NCBI GenBank assembly: GCA_050178795.1
Contig: JBFXFT010000004.1
Span: 1-64,000 of the forward strand
DNA length: 64,000 nucleotides
Origin: STF1-184 sp050178795
GTDB taxonomy: Bacteria > Bacillota > Clostridia > Christensenellales > UBA1242
Direction: 5' to 3'
The stretch's first letter is position 1. Each line of letters begins with the position of its first letter. Below the pieces are notes generated by a model. It did no database searches. It saw nothing but the letters and a program-made list of their open reading frames with translations, and was not told the origin of the DNA. Below are positions 56,714 to 64,000 of this stretch, in pieces. A program made the position numbers and the translations under genes.

Positions 56714-58033
56714 ATGGCAATTTTTAGCAGTATAAGCGAAAAATTAAATCATACTTTTTCTAAACTAACTAAGCGCGGAAAACTTACAGAGCTTGAAATT
56801 AAAGAGGCAATGCGTGAAATTAGAATTGCGCTTTTAGAGGCCGATGTTAACTTTATGGTCGTTAAAGACTTTATTAAAAAGGTTAGTGACAAAGCAGTTG
56901 GGGAAGACATTTTAAAAAGTTTAACTCCGGGTCAACAAGTAATAAAAATTGTAAATGACGAACTTACTGCCTTAATGGGTGGTACGGCTACCAAACTTGA
57001 AGTTAGTTCTAAACTTCCAACGGTAATTATGCTGTGCGGACTTCAAGGAGCAGGCAAAACTACAATGGCTGGCAAACTTGCTTTAATGTTAAAAAAGCAA
57101 GGCAAAAAACCACTGTTAGTTGCGTGTGACATTTACAGACCTGCGGCAATTAATCAGTTACAAGTTTTAGGCAAGCAAATTGCAATAGAAGTATTTGAAA
57201 AAGGCAAAGAGCAACCCGTAAAAATAGCAAAAGAGGCAGTAGCCTATGCTAACAAAATGGGGTACGATACAGTTATTTTAGACACTGCTGGTAGACTTCA
57301 CATAGATGAAACCTTGATGAATGAATTACTAGACATTAAAAAAGCGCTAAACCCTACTGAAATACTTTTAACAGTTGACTCTATGACAGGTCAAGACGCG
57401 GTAACAGTTGCCGAAAACTTTAACAACAAGTTAGACATTACAGGCGTAATTTTAACCAAACTAGACGGCGATACTCGTGGCGGTGCTGCTTTAAGCATTA
57501 AGGCGGTAACAGGCAAACCAATTAAGTTTAGCGGTATTGGCGAGAAGTTAAGCGATATTGAAGTTTTTCACCCAGACCGTATGGCAGGCAGAATTTTAGA
57601 TAGGGGCGATGTTCTTACCCTAATTGAAAAGGCTCAAAGCGTAATTGACGAGGAAGACGCAAAAAAAATGCAAAAAGCCTTCCTACAAAACACCTTTACT
57701 TTTGAAGACTATTTGGCTCAGTTTGAAAGTCTTAAAAAAATGGGTAATATGGGCGACTTACTAGGTATGATACCAGGTATGGGTAAGTATAAGGGCGCTA
57801 TTGCAAACATAGACGAACATAAAATTTTAAAACAAAAAGCAATCATACAATCAATGACAAAAGAAGAACGTTTGCACCCAGAACTTATAAAGTCTAGTAG
57901 AAAAATTAGAATAGCAAAAGGCAGCGCTACAAGCGTGCAAGATGTCAACGCTTTACTAAAACAGTTTGAGCAAACCAAACTTATGATGAAACAGTTTAAA
58001 AAAGGCAAAACCTTTCCCAAAATGGGTTTTTAA
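56714..58033 (+). CDS. ffh: Signal recognition particle protein Ffh
   Basis: A 439-residue SRP54 GTPase that binds signal sequences and SRP RNA. G1 is G-L-Q-G-A-G-K-T-T near 107-115; D-T-A-G-R-L near 190; T-K-L-D-G-D-T-R-G-G near 250. The M domain (~300-439) has M-G-D-L-L-G-M-I-P-G-M and a Lys/Met-rich tail. It is linked to ylxM upstream. rpsP follows after 58 bases without a terminator. Confidence 0.98.
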   Translation: MAIFSSISEKLNHTFSKLTKRGKLTELEIKEAMREIRIALLEADVNFMVVKDFIKKVSDKAVGEDILKSLTPGQQVIKIVNDELTALMGGTATKLEVSSKLPTVIMLCGLQGAGKTTMAGKLALMLKKQGKKPLLVACDIYRPAAINQLQVLGKQIAIEVFEKGKEQPVKIAKEAVAYANKMGYDTVILDTAGRLHIDETLMNELLDIKKALNPTEILLTVDSMTGQDAVTVAENFNNKLDITGVILTKLDGDTRGGAALSIKAVTGKPIKFSGIGEKLSDIEVFHPDRMAGRILDRGDVLTLIEKAQSVIDEEDAKKMQKAFLQNTFTFEDYLAQFESLKKMGNMGDLLGMIPGMGKYKGAIANIDEHKILKQKAIIQSMTKEERLHPELIKSSRKIRIAKGSATSVQDVNALLKQFEQTKLMMKQFKKGKTFPKMGF

Positions 58034-58091
58034 ATTTGATTAATTTTTTAAATTAATATATACTAAAAATAATTATGGAGGACATAAAACA

Positions 58092-58352
58092 ATGGCAGTA
58101 AAAATTAGATTAGCAAGACTTGGCTCAAAGAAGGCTCCTTTCTATCGCTTAGTTGTTGCAGATTCAAGAGCACCTAGAGACGGCAAGTTTATTGAGGTTT
58201 TAGGTAACTATAACCCTATGACTGAACCTGCTGCAATTTCCGTAAACAACGAAAAAGTTTTGGAATGGCTAGGCAAGGGCGCACAACCTACTGAAAGCGC
58301 TAGAGCAGTTTTAGTTAAAAGCGGCGTTATTGAACCTAAAAAATCAAAATAA
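58092..58352 (+). CDS. rpsP: Small ribosomal subunit protein bS16
   Basis: An 86-residue bS16 starting M-A-V-K-I-R-L-A-R-L-G-S-K-K, with R-D-G-K-F-I-E-V-L-G-N-Y-N-P near 30-43. GGAGG precedes the ATG. It is the first of the rpsP-khpA-rimM-trmD group, continuing from ffh. Confidence 0.98.
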   Translation: MAVKIRLARLGSKKAPFYRLVVADSRAPRDGKFIEVLGNYNPMTEPAAISVNNEKVLEWLGKGAQPTESARAVLVKSGVIEPKKSK

Positions 58353-58368
58353 TTGAGGGGATTGAAAA

Positions 58369-58611
58369 GTGGAAAAAATTGTAGAATTCATTGTTAAAGA
58401 ATTAGTTGCCAATAAAGATGCAGTTTCTGTAACTTCAATTGAAGAGGGCGATAACAACATAACAATTAAAGTAACAGTTGCCGATGAAGATATGGGTAAA
58501 GTAATAGGAAAGGGTGGCAAAATTGCTAGCGCAATTCGCGCCATTATAAGGTCTGCTTCTTCCAATACGGGCAAGAAATACTTTGTAAAAATAGGAGAAA
58601 GGGAGGAGTAA
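58369..58611 (+). CDS. khpA: RNA-binding KH protein KhpA
   Basis: An 80-residue KH-domain protein (YlqC) that works with KhpB/Jag in post-transcriptional control. The KH loop is V-I-G-K-G-G-K near residues 46-52. GTG is the start, eight bases after GAGGGG. It lies between rpsP and rimM as in Bacillus. Confidence 0.93.
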   Translation: MEKIVEFIVKELVANKDAVSVTSIEEGDNNITIKVTVADEDMGKVIGKGGKIASAIRAIIRSASSNTGKKYFVKIGEREE

Positions 58612-58630
58612 AACCTCTCTTTTAATTAAT

Positions 58631-59131
58631 ATGGCAAGAGTAAGTATTGCAAAAATTTTAAAGCCTCAAGGGCTAAAAGGTCAAGTTAAAGTTATGCCTT
58701 ATGGCGAGGACGCTAGCGTGTTTGAAAAAGGCAAAACTCTTTTATTAAAGAACAACGCTGAACTAAAAATTGAAAGTTCAAGTGTGCGTTCTAGCTTTTT
58801 GTATATAAATTTTGAGGGTTTTAACACTATAGAAGAAGTAGAGACTTTAAGAAGCAAAGAACTATTTATTTTAGAGGACGAACTACCAGACTTAAAAAAA
58901 GGCGAATACTATGTAAAAGACCTATTAGATATGGAGGTTTATGGAACGAGTGGCGACTTTTTAGGCACAGTGGTTGAAATTGAAAATTTTGGTTCGGCAG
59001 ATGTTTATACCCTAAAAAATGGTTTAAATGAGGTCACATTTGCATTCGTTACAGGACTTTTTGAAAAGGTAAATTTTGACGAAAACAAAATAGTTGTCAA
59101 CTCTAAACTTTTTGAGGAGGTAGTGGTATGA
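58631..59131 (+). CDS. rimM: Ribosome maturation factor RimM
   Basis: A 166-residue 30S maturation factor. The N-terminal RimM domain has I-A-K-I-L-K-P-Q-G-L-K-G-Q-V-K-V. A PRC-barrel C-terminal half starts near residue 92, with Y-V-K-D-L-L-D-M-E-V. Its stop overlaps the trmD start (ATGA type, 4 bases). The ribosome-binding site is not strong; reading probably continues from khpA. Confidence 0.94.
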   Translation: MARVSIAKILKPQGLKGQVKVMPYGEDASVFEKGKTLLLKNNAELKIESSSVRSSFLYINFEGFNTIEEVETLRSKELFILEDELPDLKKGEYYVKDLLDMEVYGTSGDFLGTVVEIENFGSADVYTLKNGLNEVTFAFVTGLFEKVNFDENKIVVNSKLFEEVVV

Positions 59132-59799
59132 AAATAGACATTTTAACACTATTTCCTAAGATGTTTGAAGCGCTTGACGAGAGCATAATAGGCAGAGCAA
59201 AAGAAGACGGCAAAATTGAAATAAACGTAATTGATATAAGGGGATTTAGCAAAAACAAGCACAAAAAAGTGGACGATTATCCTTATGGCGGTGGTGCAGG
59301 TATGCTTATGACACCTCAACCACTATATGACGCAATAAGCAGTGTAAAGACCAAAAAAAGTTATGTGGTTTATTTATCTCCATCTGGCAATTTGTTGACG
59401 CAAGAGCGCGTTATAACCTTTGCAAAGAGTTGCGAACATTTAATTTTGGTTTGCGGACACTATGAGGGCATTGACGAGCGCGTAATTCAACTTTTAGTTG
59501 ACGAAGAGATGAGTATAGGCGATTATGTGCTAACTGGTGGGGAACTGCCAGCAATGGTGCTTGTAGACGCTGTAAGTAGATATGTAGAGGGCGTTTTGAG
59601 CGAAGGCTCTACCGATGAGGAAAGTTTTTCTAAAGGGTTACTTGAATACCCACAATATACAAGGCCTCAAAAATTTAAGGGGCTTGAAGTGCCAGAAGTT
59701 TTAGTAAATGGCAATCACGCAAAAATTAAAGAGTGGCGAGAAGAAAAGTCGCTACAAAAAACCAAATTGGTAAGACCAGACTTAATAAAAAAACAATAA
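59128..59799 (+). CDS. trmD: tRNA (guanine37-N1)-methyltransferase TrmD
   Basis: A 223-residue SPOUT methyltransferase that forms m1G37. Signatures: Y-G-G-G-A-G-M-L-M near 55, L-V-C-G-H-Y-E-G-I-D-E-R near 108-119 and S-I-G-D-Y-V-L-T-G-G-E near 128-138, which form the trefoil knot. The ATG overlaps rimM. rplS, which normally follows, has moved to 62965. Confidence 0.97.
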   Translation: MKIDILTLFPKMFEALDESIIGRAKEDGKIEINVIDIRGFSKNKHKKVDDYPYGGGAGMLMTPQPLYDAISSVKTKKSYVVYLSPSGNLLTQERVITFAKSCEHLILVCGHYEGIDERVIQLLVDEEMSIGDYVLTGGELPAMVLVDAVSRYVEGVLSEGSTDEESFSKGLLEYPQYTRPQKFKGLEVPEVLVNGNHAKIKEWREEKSLQKTKLVRPDLIKKQ

Positions 59800-59824
59800 T
59801 ATGTTTTTAAAAGGAGTGTTTATT

Positions 59825-60793
59825 ATGGTAATTCAATGGTTTCCTGGGCATATGAGTAAAGCCTTAAAAATGATGGAAAACGAAATGAAAGTAATAGATG
59901 TTGTGCTATATGTTCTTGATAGCAGAGCACCTTATTCGTGCGTCAATCCTAGTTTTTTAAGGGTTATTGAAAATAAGCCAATTATTTATGTTTTAAATAA
60001 AAGTGATCTATCAGACGAAAAACTTACTATGGAGTGGGCTAAATATTTTGAGCGCCAAGATAACTGCAAAAGCATAATGATAGATAGCACCCTAAGTGGC
60101 AGTGGAAAAAGAATTTCGGAGGCAATAAGGGAGTTATTAAAAGACAAAATTGCAAAGAATACGAATCGCGGAATAGTTATGCCTCTTCGTGCTATGGTAA
60201 TAGGCGTTCCTAACAGCGGTAAAAGCACCTTAATAAACAATTTGTGCGGTAAGGGTAAAACTGTTACTGGCAATAAACCCGGGGTTACTAGGGGAAAACA
60301 ATGGGTTAAAATTGATGATAATATTGAACTACTTGATACACCAGGCACTTTATGGCCAAGTTTTGACAACATAGTAGTCGCTAAACATTTAGCCTACATT
60401 GGAAGCATAAGCGACAATGTTTTAGATTTGCCAGACTTAGCATTTGAATTTATTAAGGACGTTCAACAATTAAACTATAAGTTTTTAGAGGATCGCTACG
60501 GTTTTGTGACTAGTGGACTAAAAACTCTTGAAATATTTGACAAAATTTGCGAAACACGAGGCTTTATTATTAAGGGTGGCGAGTATGATTATTTGCGTGG
60601 GGCAAAAGCCATTTTAGACGACTTTAGAAAGGCGCGCATAGGTCACATTACACTAGATAACTTTGAAAATGTGTTTGAAGGAGAAGCCCATGCAGAAATT
60701 AATAAACTTTTAAGAATAGAAAGAGAAAAAAGCAAAAAGGTAGATAGAACAGAGCGCCTAAAAGCCTATAAAAGAAAACATAATAAAAAGTAA
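59825..60793 (+). CDS. rbgA: Ribosome biogenesis GTPase YlqF/RbgA
   Basis: A 322-residue circularly permuted GTPase for 50S assembly. It starts M-V-I-Q-W-F-P-G-H-M-S-K-A. The G4 motif L-N-K-S-D comes first (near 58-62), then G1 G-V-P-N-S-G-K-S-T (~130) and D-T-P-G (~174). A C-terminal RNA-binding domain follows. The start is ATG 59825, eight bases from AAGGAG; the longer frame from 59801 lacks support. Confidence 0.95.
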   Translation: MVIQWFPGHMSKALKMMENEMKVIDVVLYVLDSRAPYSCVNPSFLRVIENKPIIYVLNKSDLSDEKLTMEWAKYFERQDNCKSIMIDSTLSGSGKRISEAIRELLKDKIAKNTNRGIVMPLRAMVIGVPNSGKSTLINNLCGKGKTVTGNKPGVTRGKQWVKIDDNIELLDTPGTLWPSFDNIVVAKHLAYIGSISDNVLDLPDLAFEFIKDVQQLNYKFLEDRYGFVTSGLKTLEIFDKICETRGFIIKGGEYDYLRGAKAILDDFRKARIGHITLDNFENVFEGEAHAEINKLLRIEREKSKKVDRTERLKAYKRKHNKK

Positions 60794-60803
60794 AAAAATA
60801 ATT

Positions 60804-60828
60804 AAAAGCGTTAGAGATAACGCTTTTT
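60804..60828 (+). terminator. Intrinsic terminator after rbgA
   Basis: AAAAGCGTTA pairs with TAACGCTTTT around GAGA, with T run. A TGT-TATAAT extended -10 for rnhB follows at 60832-60840. Confidence 0.85.
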
Positions 60829-60856
60829 AAATGTTATAATAATTTTAAGGTAATTT

Positions 60857-61480
60857 ATGGCAAAAGAAAAAATTGACAACTTAAAATATGAAAGATATTA
60901 CTATAAGTTAGGTAAAACTGTAATAGCAGGGTGCGACGAGGCTGGGCGAGGACCACTTGCTGGTCCTGTAAGCGTTGCCAGCGTTATTATGCCCTTAAAA
61001 AAGGAACTAATTATTGAAGGCGTTGACGACAGTAAAAAGTTGAGCGCTAAAAAAAGAGACGAATTATACGATAAAATTATTGAAACCGCCACCGCTTACA
61101 AAATAGTGTTTAAGGACGAAAAATTAATAGACCAAATTAATATTTTAGAGGCAACAAAACTGGGTATGAAAGAGGTAATAAATGGTCTTTCGGTGCACCC
61201 AGATATGGTATTAATAGACGCCGTTGATAAGTTAGATATTAATTATCCCTATCAAGCAATAATAAAGGGTGACGAACTATCCTACGTTATAGCGTGCGCC
61301 AGCATTTTAGCAAAGGTTAGTAGGGACAGATTTATGCTAAAAATGGACGAAGAGTACCCACTTTACAATTTTAAACAACACAAGGGCTATGGCACAAAAT
61401 ATCACATAGAGCAAATAAAAAAATATGGCGAATGTCCTATACACAGGCAGTCATTTATTAAAAATTTTAAAAAAGGGTAG
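60857..61480 (+). CDS. rnhB: Ribonuclease HII
   Basis: A 207-residue enzyme that removes ribonucleotides from DNA:RNA hybrids. The motif A-G-C-D-E-A-G-R-G-P-L-A-G-P-V near residues 23-37 holds two catalytic acids. V-D-D-S-K-K-L-S is near 55, I-D-A-V near 120, and K-V-x-R-D near 153. The ribosome-binding site is AAGG. yraN follows after 2 bases. Confidence 0.97.
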   Translation: MAKEKIDNLKYERYYYKLGKTVIAGCDEAGRGPLAGPVSVASVIMPLKKELIIEGVDDSKKLSAKKRDELYDKIIETATAYKIVFKDEKLIDQINILEATKLGMKEVINGLSVHPDMVLIDAVDKLDINYPYQAIIKGDELSYVIACASILAKVSRDRFMLKMDEEYPLYNFKQHKGYGTKYHIEQIKKYGECPIHRQSFIKNFKKG

Positions 61481-61482
61481 TT

Positions 61483-61830
61483 ATGGGTAAATTTTTAAAT
61501 AAAGTAACAGGTACAAAGGGCGAGATTTTAGCGACCGAGTACCTAAAAAAACAAAAATATAAAATTATAGAGACCAATTACACCACAAAACTAGGTGAAA
61601 TTGACATAATAGCAAAAGATGATGACACACTAGTTTTTGTTGAGGTAAAAACAAGGAGCACAAAGGCTTTTGGGCTACCTCGTGAGGCGGTAACACCATA
61701 TAAACAGCACAAAATAAGACTACTAGCAACTCAGTATTTAAAAGCAAATAAATTGCTGCAAGAAAAGTGCAGATTTGATGTTATAGAAATTTTAGATACT
61801 GAAATTACACACTTAAAAAATTGTTTTTAA
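61483..61830 (+). CDS. YraN family endonuclease-like protein
   Basis: A 115-residue UPF0102/YraN protein with a restriction-endonuclease-like fold. The active-site-like motif is G-E-I-D-I-I-A-K-D-D-D-T-L-V-F-V-E-V-K-T-R near 37-57. An N-terminal G-E-I-L-A-x-x-Y-L-K-K precedes it. Cellular function is unproven; DNA repair or uptake is suggested by its frequent link to comM. Here comM lies 1.6 kb further. It is in an operon with rnhB. Confidence 0.92.
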   Translation: MGKFLNKVTGTKGEILATEYLKKQKYKIIETNYTTKLGEIDIIAKDDDTLVFVEVKTRSTKAFGLPREAVTPYKQHKIRLLATQYLKANKLLQEKCRFDVIEILDTEITHLKNCF

Positions 61831-61843
61831 AAAGTGTTTAATA

Positions 61844-61872
61844 AAAAAACGAGGGTTAACCCTCGTTTTTTG
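61844..61872. terminator. Bidirectional intrinsic terminator
   Basis: AAAACGAGGG pairs with CCCTCGTTTT, with T runs on both strands, between yraN and the convergent HAD gene. Confidence 0.9.
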
Positions 61873-61873
61873 T

Positions 61874-62710
61874 TTATTTTTCTGTTTGTGAGTTTTTACT
61901 TTCTTCTTTTTTAATGCTTTGTTCTTTAATATTTAGTATTGATTTTTGAATAAAGTTCGCAAGTTCGGAGCCTTCACTATAATCGGCCTTTAAATATTCA
62001 TTTAAAACACGTTTTTGTTCTAGTGCCACCATGTCTGGTTTTTTGCCCCCATTATAAACGCAAATAGAGATTCCACCATATTTTTTCATCTCTTCAAATG
62101 CGGCAATGTCGCCCATACTGTCTCCTAGATAAATCATGTTAGAAAAATCAATATCATCTCTTCTAATAACTCTGTCAATTGCAATATCAATTTCATTCAG
62201 TGTTCCAGCGCTTATTCTATGCAAAAAGAAGTGTTTATTATTGGTTGTTATGTTTATTTTTGGCCATATTGGCTCGTCATCTTTATTGTAAAGATAGTCG
62301 CATCCATAAATTTTTTTAAAGTGTTTTGCTATTTTAGTCCCATTGATTATTGGTGCATAGTTGGATGAAACAACATAATGTTCTAAAACTATATTATTTT
62401 CCCTAGCAAAGTTGTTTATGTGGTCAAACCACTCTTCAACACCTTTATGAAAGTCAATTTTTTTGCCTAAGTCTTCAAAAATAGTCCTTGTAAACTTAAT
62501 GCCAGCTTTTCTAAACATTTCTATTGTTACATACATAGACATTAAAGAAATTTCGGCACCTTGTTCCTTTGTAAAGTTAAATGTTTTTTGCCAAACAAAT
62601 GAATTTTCTAAATTAAGGGGTTTAAAAAGACCATAGTCTTGGCTTGTTAATCTTGATAAGGTTTTATCAAAATCATAAACTATTTTGATGGTTGTTGGAT
62701 TGCTATTCAT
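61874..62710 (-). CDS. HAD-superfamily phosphatase-like protein
   Basis: A 278-residue HAD protein. Motif I is V-Y-D-F-D-K-T near residues 11-17, motif II is V-V-S-S-N near 113, and motif IV is Y-L-G-D-S-M-G-D near 195. The C1-type cap (~25-105) and a Lys/Glu/Ser-rich tail (~255-278) are visible. Substrate unknown. GAGAGGTAAAT precedes the ATG on the minus strand and it has its own TTGACA promoter. It interrupts the gap where rplS would be expected to join the trmD operon. Confidence 0.85.
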   Translation of the reverse strand: MNSNPTTIKIVYDFDKTLSRLTSQDYGLFKPLNLENSFVWQKTFNFTKEQGAEISLMSMYVTIEMFRKAGIKFTRTIFEDLGKKIDFHKGVEEWFDHINNFARENNIVLEHYVVSSNYAPIINGTKIAKHFKKIYGCDYLYNKDDEPIWPKINITTNNKHFFLHRISAGTLNEIDIAIDRVIRRDDIDFSNMIYLGDSMGDIAAFEEMKKYGGISICVYNGGKKPDMVALEQKRVLNEYLKADYSEGSELANFIQKSILNIKEQSIKKEESKNSQTEK

Positions 62711-62741
62711 ATTTACCTCTCAACATCATTGTGATACATAC

Positions 62742-62770
62742 ATCTTAACATTTATGCCTCACAATGTCAA
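62742..62770 (-). promoter_or_regulatory. Promoter of the HAD gene
   Basis: On the minus strand: TTGACA (62770-62765), 17 bases, TAAGAT (62747-62742), 32 bases before the ATG. Confidence 0.75.
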
Positions 62771-62857
62771 TATATTGTTTTTAAGCGCAGTAATTAAACA
62801 TATTAAAAGGACTTATTTTAATTACTCTAAATTAATAATAAAAGTTACAAAAAACGC

Positions 62858-62886
62858 TTGAAATATTGCGTTTATTATGTTATTAT
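62858..62886 (+). promoter_or_regulatory. Promoter of rplS
   Basis: TTGAAA (62858-62863), 17 bases, TATTAT (62881-62886). Confidence 0.75.
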
Positions 62887-62889
62887 TAC

Positions 62890-62964
62890 GAAGTGACTTC
62901 GGGCGGTCCTCTAATTTATAACCTTTTATGAACGTCTAGATAGAACAAGGAGGTATAAGTCATT
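62890..62964 (+). promoter_or_regulatory. Ribosomal protein L19 leader (putative)
   Basis: The ~75-base leader contains GAAGTGACTTC, a 5-bp GAAGT/ACTTC helix, then GGGCGGTCCTC, and a distal block before AAGGAGG. Firmicutes have a structured L19 leader at this location. The assignment is by position and local pairing only. Confidence 0.5.
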
Positions 62965-63306
62965 ATGAATTTGGTAGATGCTATTGAAAAAGAACAAATT
63001 AAAGACAACGTTGCAGATTTTAATGTAGGTGACACTGTTAAAGTATTTGTTAAAGTAGTTGAAGGCAATAAGGAAAGACTTCAAGCATACGAAGGCGTAG
63101 TTATTGGAAGAAGTAACGGCGGCATTCGTGAAAGTTTTACCGTTAGAAGAATTTCTTTTGGTATAGGCGTTGAAAGAATTTTCCCTTTACATTCCCCTCG
63201 TATTGACCACATAGAGGTTGTTAGAAGAGGTAAAGTAAATAGGGCAAAACTTAATTACTTGAGAGAATTGACTGGCAAAAAAGCTAAAATTAAAGAACAA
63301 AGATAA
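62965..63306 (+). CDS. rplS: Large ribosomal subunit protein bL19
   Basis: A 113-residue bL19 at the 30S-50S interface. Signatures: F-N-V-G-D-T-V-K-V, R-L-Q-A-Y-E-G-V-V-I near residues 39-48, and G-V-E-R-I-F-P-L-H-S-P near 70-80. AAGGAGG precedes the ATG. It has its own promoter and terminator, away from its usual place after trmD. Confidence 0.98.
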   Translation: MNLVDAIEKEQIKDNVADFNVGDTVKVFVKVVEGNKERLQAYEGVVIGRSNGGIRESFTVRRISFGIGVERIFPLHSPRIDHIEVVRRGKVNRAKLNYLRELTGKKAKIKEQR

Positions 63307-63310
63307 ATTT

Positions 63311-63338
63311 AAAACCAACTTAATTAAGTTGGTTTTTT
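63311..63338 (+). terminator. Intrinsic terminator of rplS
   Basis: AAAACCAACTT pairs with AAGTTGGTTTT around AATT. Confidence 0.92.
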
Positions 63339-63439
63339 ATTGTTTTTGCTTTTCTTATATATATTAGCCTAAAATTCTTTTCCTTTTTTAAAACATTTGT
63401 GCTAGAATAAAAACTGATTAGATGCTTTTGGAGATATTT

Positions 63440-64000
63440 ATGCTTGCAAAAATTAAGAGTTTCGGTTTAAACGGAATAGATGGTTATTTAGTAGAAGTAG
63501 AGGTAGATTTAAACAACGGTCTTCCTAGTTATGAAACGGTAGGGCTACCAGACACGGCGGTCAAAGAGGGCAAAGAGCGCGTACACTCTGCCATTAAAAA
63601 TAGCGGTTTTGAGTTTCCAGCCGTTAAAATTATTGTCAACTTAGCACCAGCGAACACCAAAAAAGAGGGCTCGCTATATGACCTTGGAATAGCGACAGGC
63701 ATTTTGTGCGCTACGGGGCAACTCAACATTGAGGATGCTAAAAATTACATAATTTTAGGCGAACTTGGGCTAAATGGCGATGTAAGACGTGTAAATGGAG
63801 TTTTGCCAATTTTAATAAGTGCTAGGGAACAAGGTTACAAAAAAGTAATAATACCGAGTGCAAATAGTTTGGAAGCAAGTTTTATTGCAGGAATGGAAGT
63901 TTATGCAGTAAAAAATTTGCAAGAGTTAGTCAATGTAATTAAAAATATAGACGAATACGAAACAATAAAAATTAACTCATTTGAAAATGTAAAAAATCAA
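63440..64000 (+). CDS. ComM/YifB-family Mg-chelatase-like ATPase, 5' part
   Basis: The first 187 codons of a gene that runs off the right edge. It starts M-L-A-K-I-K-S-F-G-L-N-G-I-D-G-Y and has E-V-D-L-N-N-G-L-P-S-Y-E-T-V-G-L-P-D near residues 25-42. I-V-N-L-A-P-A-N near 68 and G-E-L-G-L-N-G-D-V-R near 108-117 follow; all belong to the N-terminal Lon-like domain of ComM/YifB. These proteins act in branch migration during DNA uptake. The AAA+ part lies beyond the window. GGAGA precedes the ATG. Confidence 0.93.
   Translation, partial: MLAKIKSFGLNGIDGYLVEVEVDLNNGLPSYETVGLPDTAVKEGKERVHSAIKNSGFEFPAVKIIVNLAPANTKKEGSLYDLGIATGILCATGQLNIEDAKNYIILGELGLNGDVRRVNGVLPILISAREQGYKKVIIPSANSLEASFIAGMEVYAVKNLQELVNVIKNIDEYETIKINSFENVKNQ

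Noticed and set aside
1..64000. tRNA or rRNA genes in the intergenic gaps
   Set aside because: No GGTTCRA-type T-loop with acceptor pairing and no rRNA-like stretch was seen in any gap on either strand; a tRNAscan run would settle this.

Overview
The window is AT-rich DNA with tightly packed genes, strong Shine-Dalgarno sites and TTGACA/TATAAT promoters. Gene order is that of a low-GC Firmicute, most likely an uncultured Clostridia lineage. The main anchors are tmcAL-pta-ackA-rpmF-plsX-rnc-smc-ftsY-ylxM-ffh-rpsP-khpA-rimM-trmD, rplU-prp-rpmA, nfeD-floA, ybeY-era-yqzL-recO-ppdK-dnaG-rpoD-trmK and uvrB-uvrA. Two things point to class Clostridia: the pyrophosphate-dependent dikinase next to dnaG-rpoD, and the acetate pathway fused to the ribosome/division cluster. 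In the floA-ybeY interval, sporulation genes found in spore-formers (yqfC, yqfD) and phoH are absent, which suggests a reduced, non-sporulating relative.

Layout. 1-10.2 kb: envelope and accessory genes (WG-repeat proteins, single-pass membrane proteins, RpiB, HflX, a 1068-residue Ig-like surface protein, two tandem membrane-anchored winged-helix-like proteins). 10.3-16.8 kb: uvrB-uvrA and two GNAT acetyltransferases, one resembling aminoglycoside 6'-N-acetyltransferases. 16.9-27.2 kb: an accessory block with a 1159-residue surface protein carrying a cytoplasmic coiled coil, an RnfC-like protein without Fe-S cysteines, a Ppx/GppA protein, a divergent MreB-like actin and a large membrane protein. 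27.3-31.7 kb: L21/L27 operon, an Ogg glycosylase, a pseudoknot-plus-terminator RNA candidate, and nfeD-floA. 31.7-43.7 kb: the ybeY to trmK housekeeping run, a YkvI transporter and pgsA. 43.9-64 kb: small membrane and DUF4364 genes, then the acetate, lipid, RNA-processing, SRP and ribosome-maturation superoperon, ending in a ComM/YifB gene cut by the window edge.

The strongest unexplained signal is a dispersed intergenic element present three times within 6 kb (31.68, 34.28 and 37.30 kb). Each copy has the same conserved blocks (CGTTTACT, AAACAGTC, GCTCCTGCTT, GAGCCTTG) arranged around a helix whose sequence varies but whose pairing is kept. Each copy sits inside the loop of a terminator hairpin whose 5' arm is the last codons and stop of the upstream gene. 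Decayed extra 3' ends follow each copy. This looks like a structured RNA or a mobile element that targets terminators.

Other points of note: three genes whose predicted transcription start coincides with the start codon (possible leaderless mRNAs); a short SMC; a Pta with a lysine/glutamate-rich tail; and an L27 with a Prp-cleavable N-terminus next to its protease. No tRNA, rRNA, CRISPR array, transposase or prophage was seen. All assignments are by eye; no database search was run.
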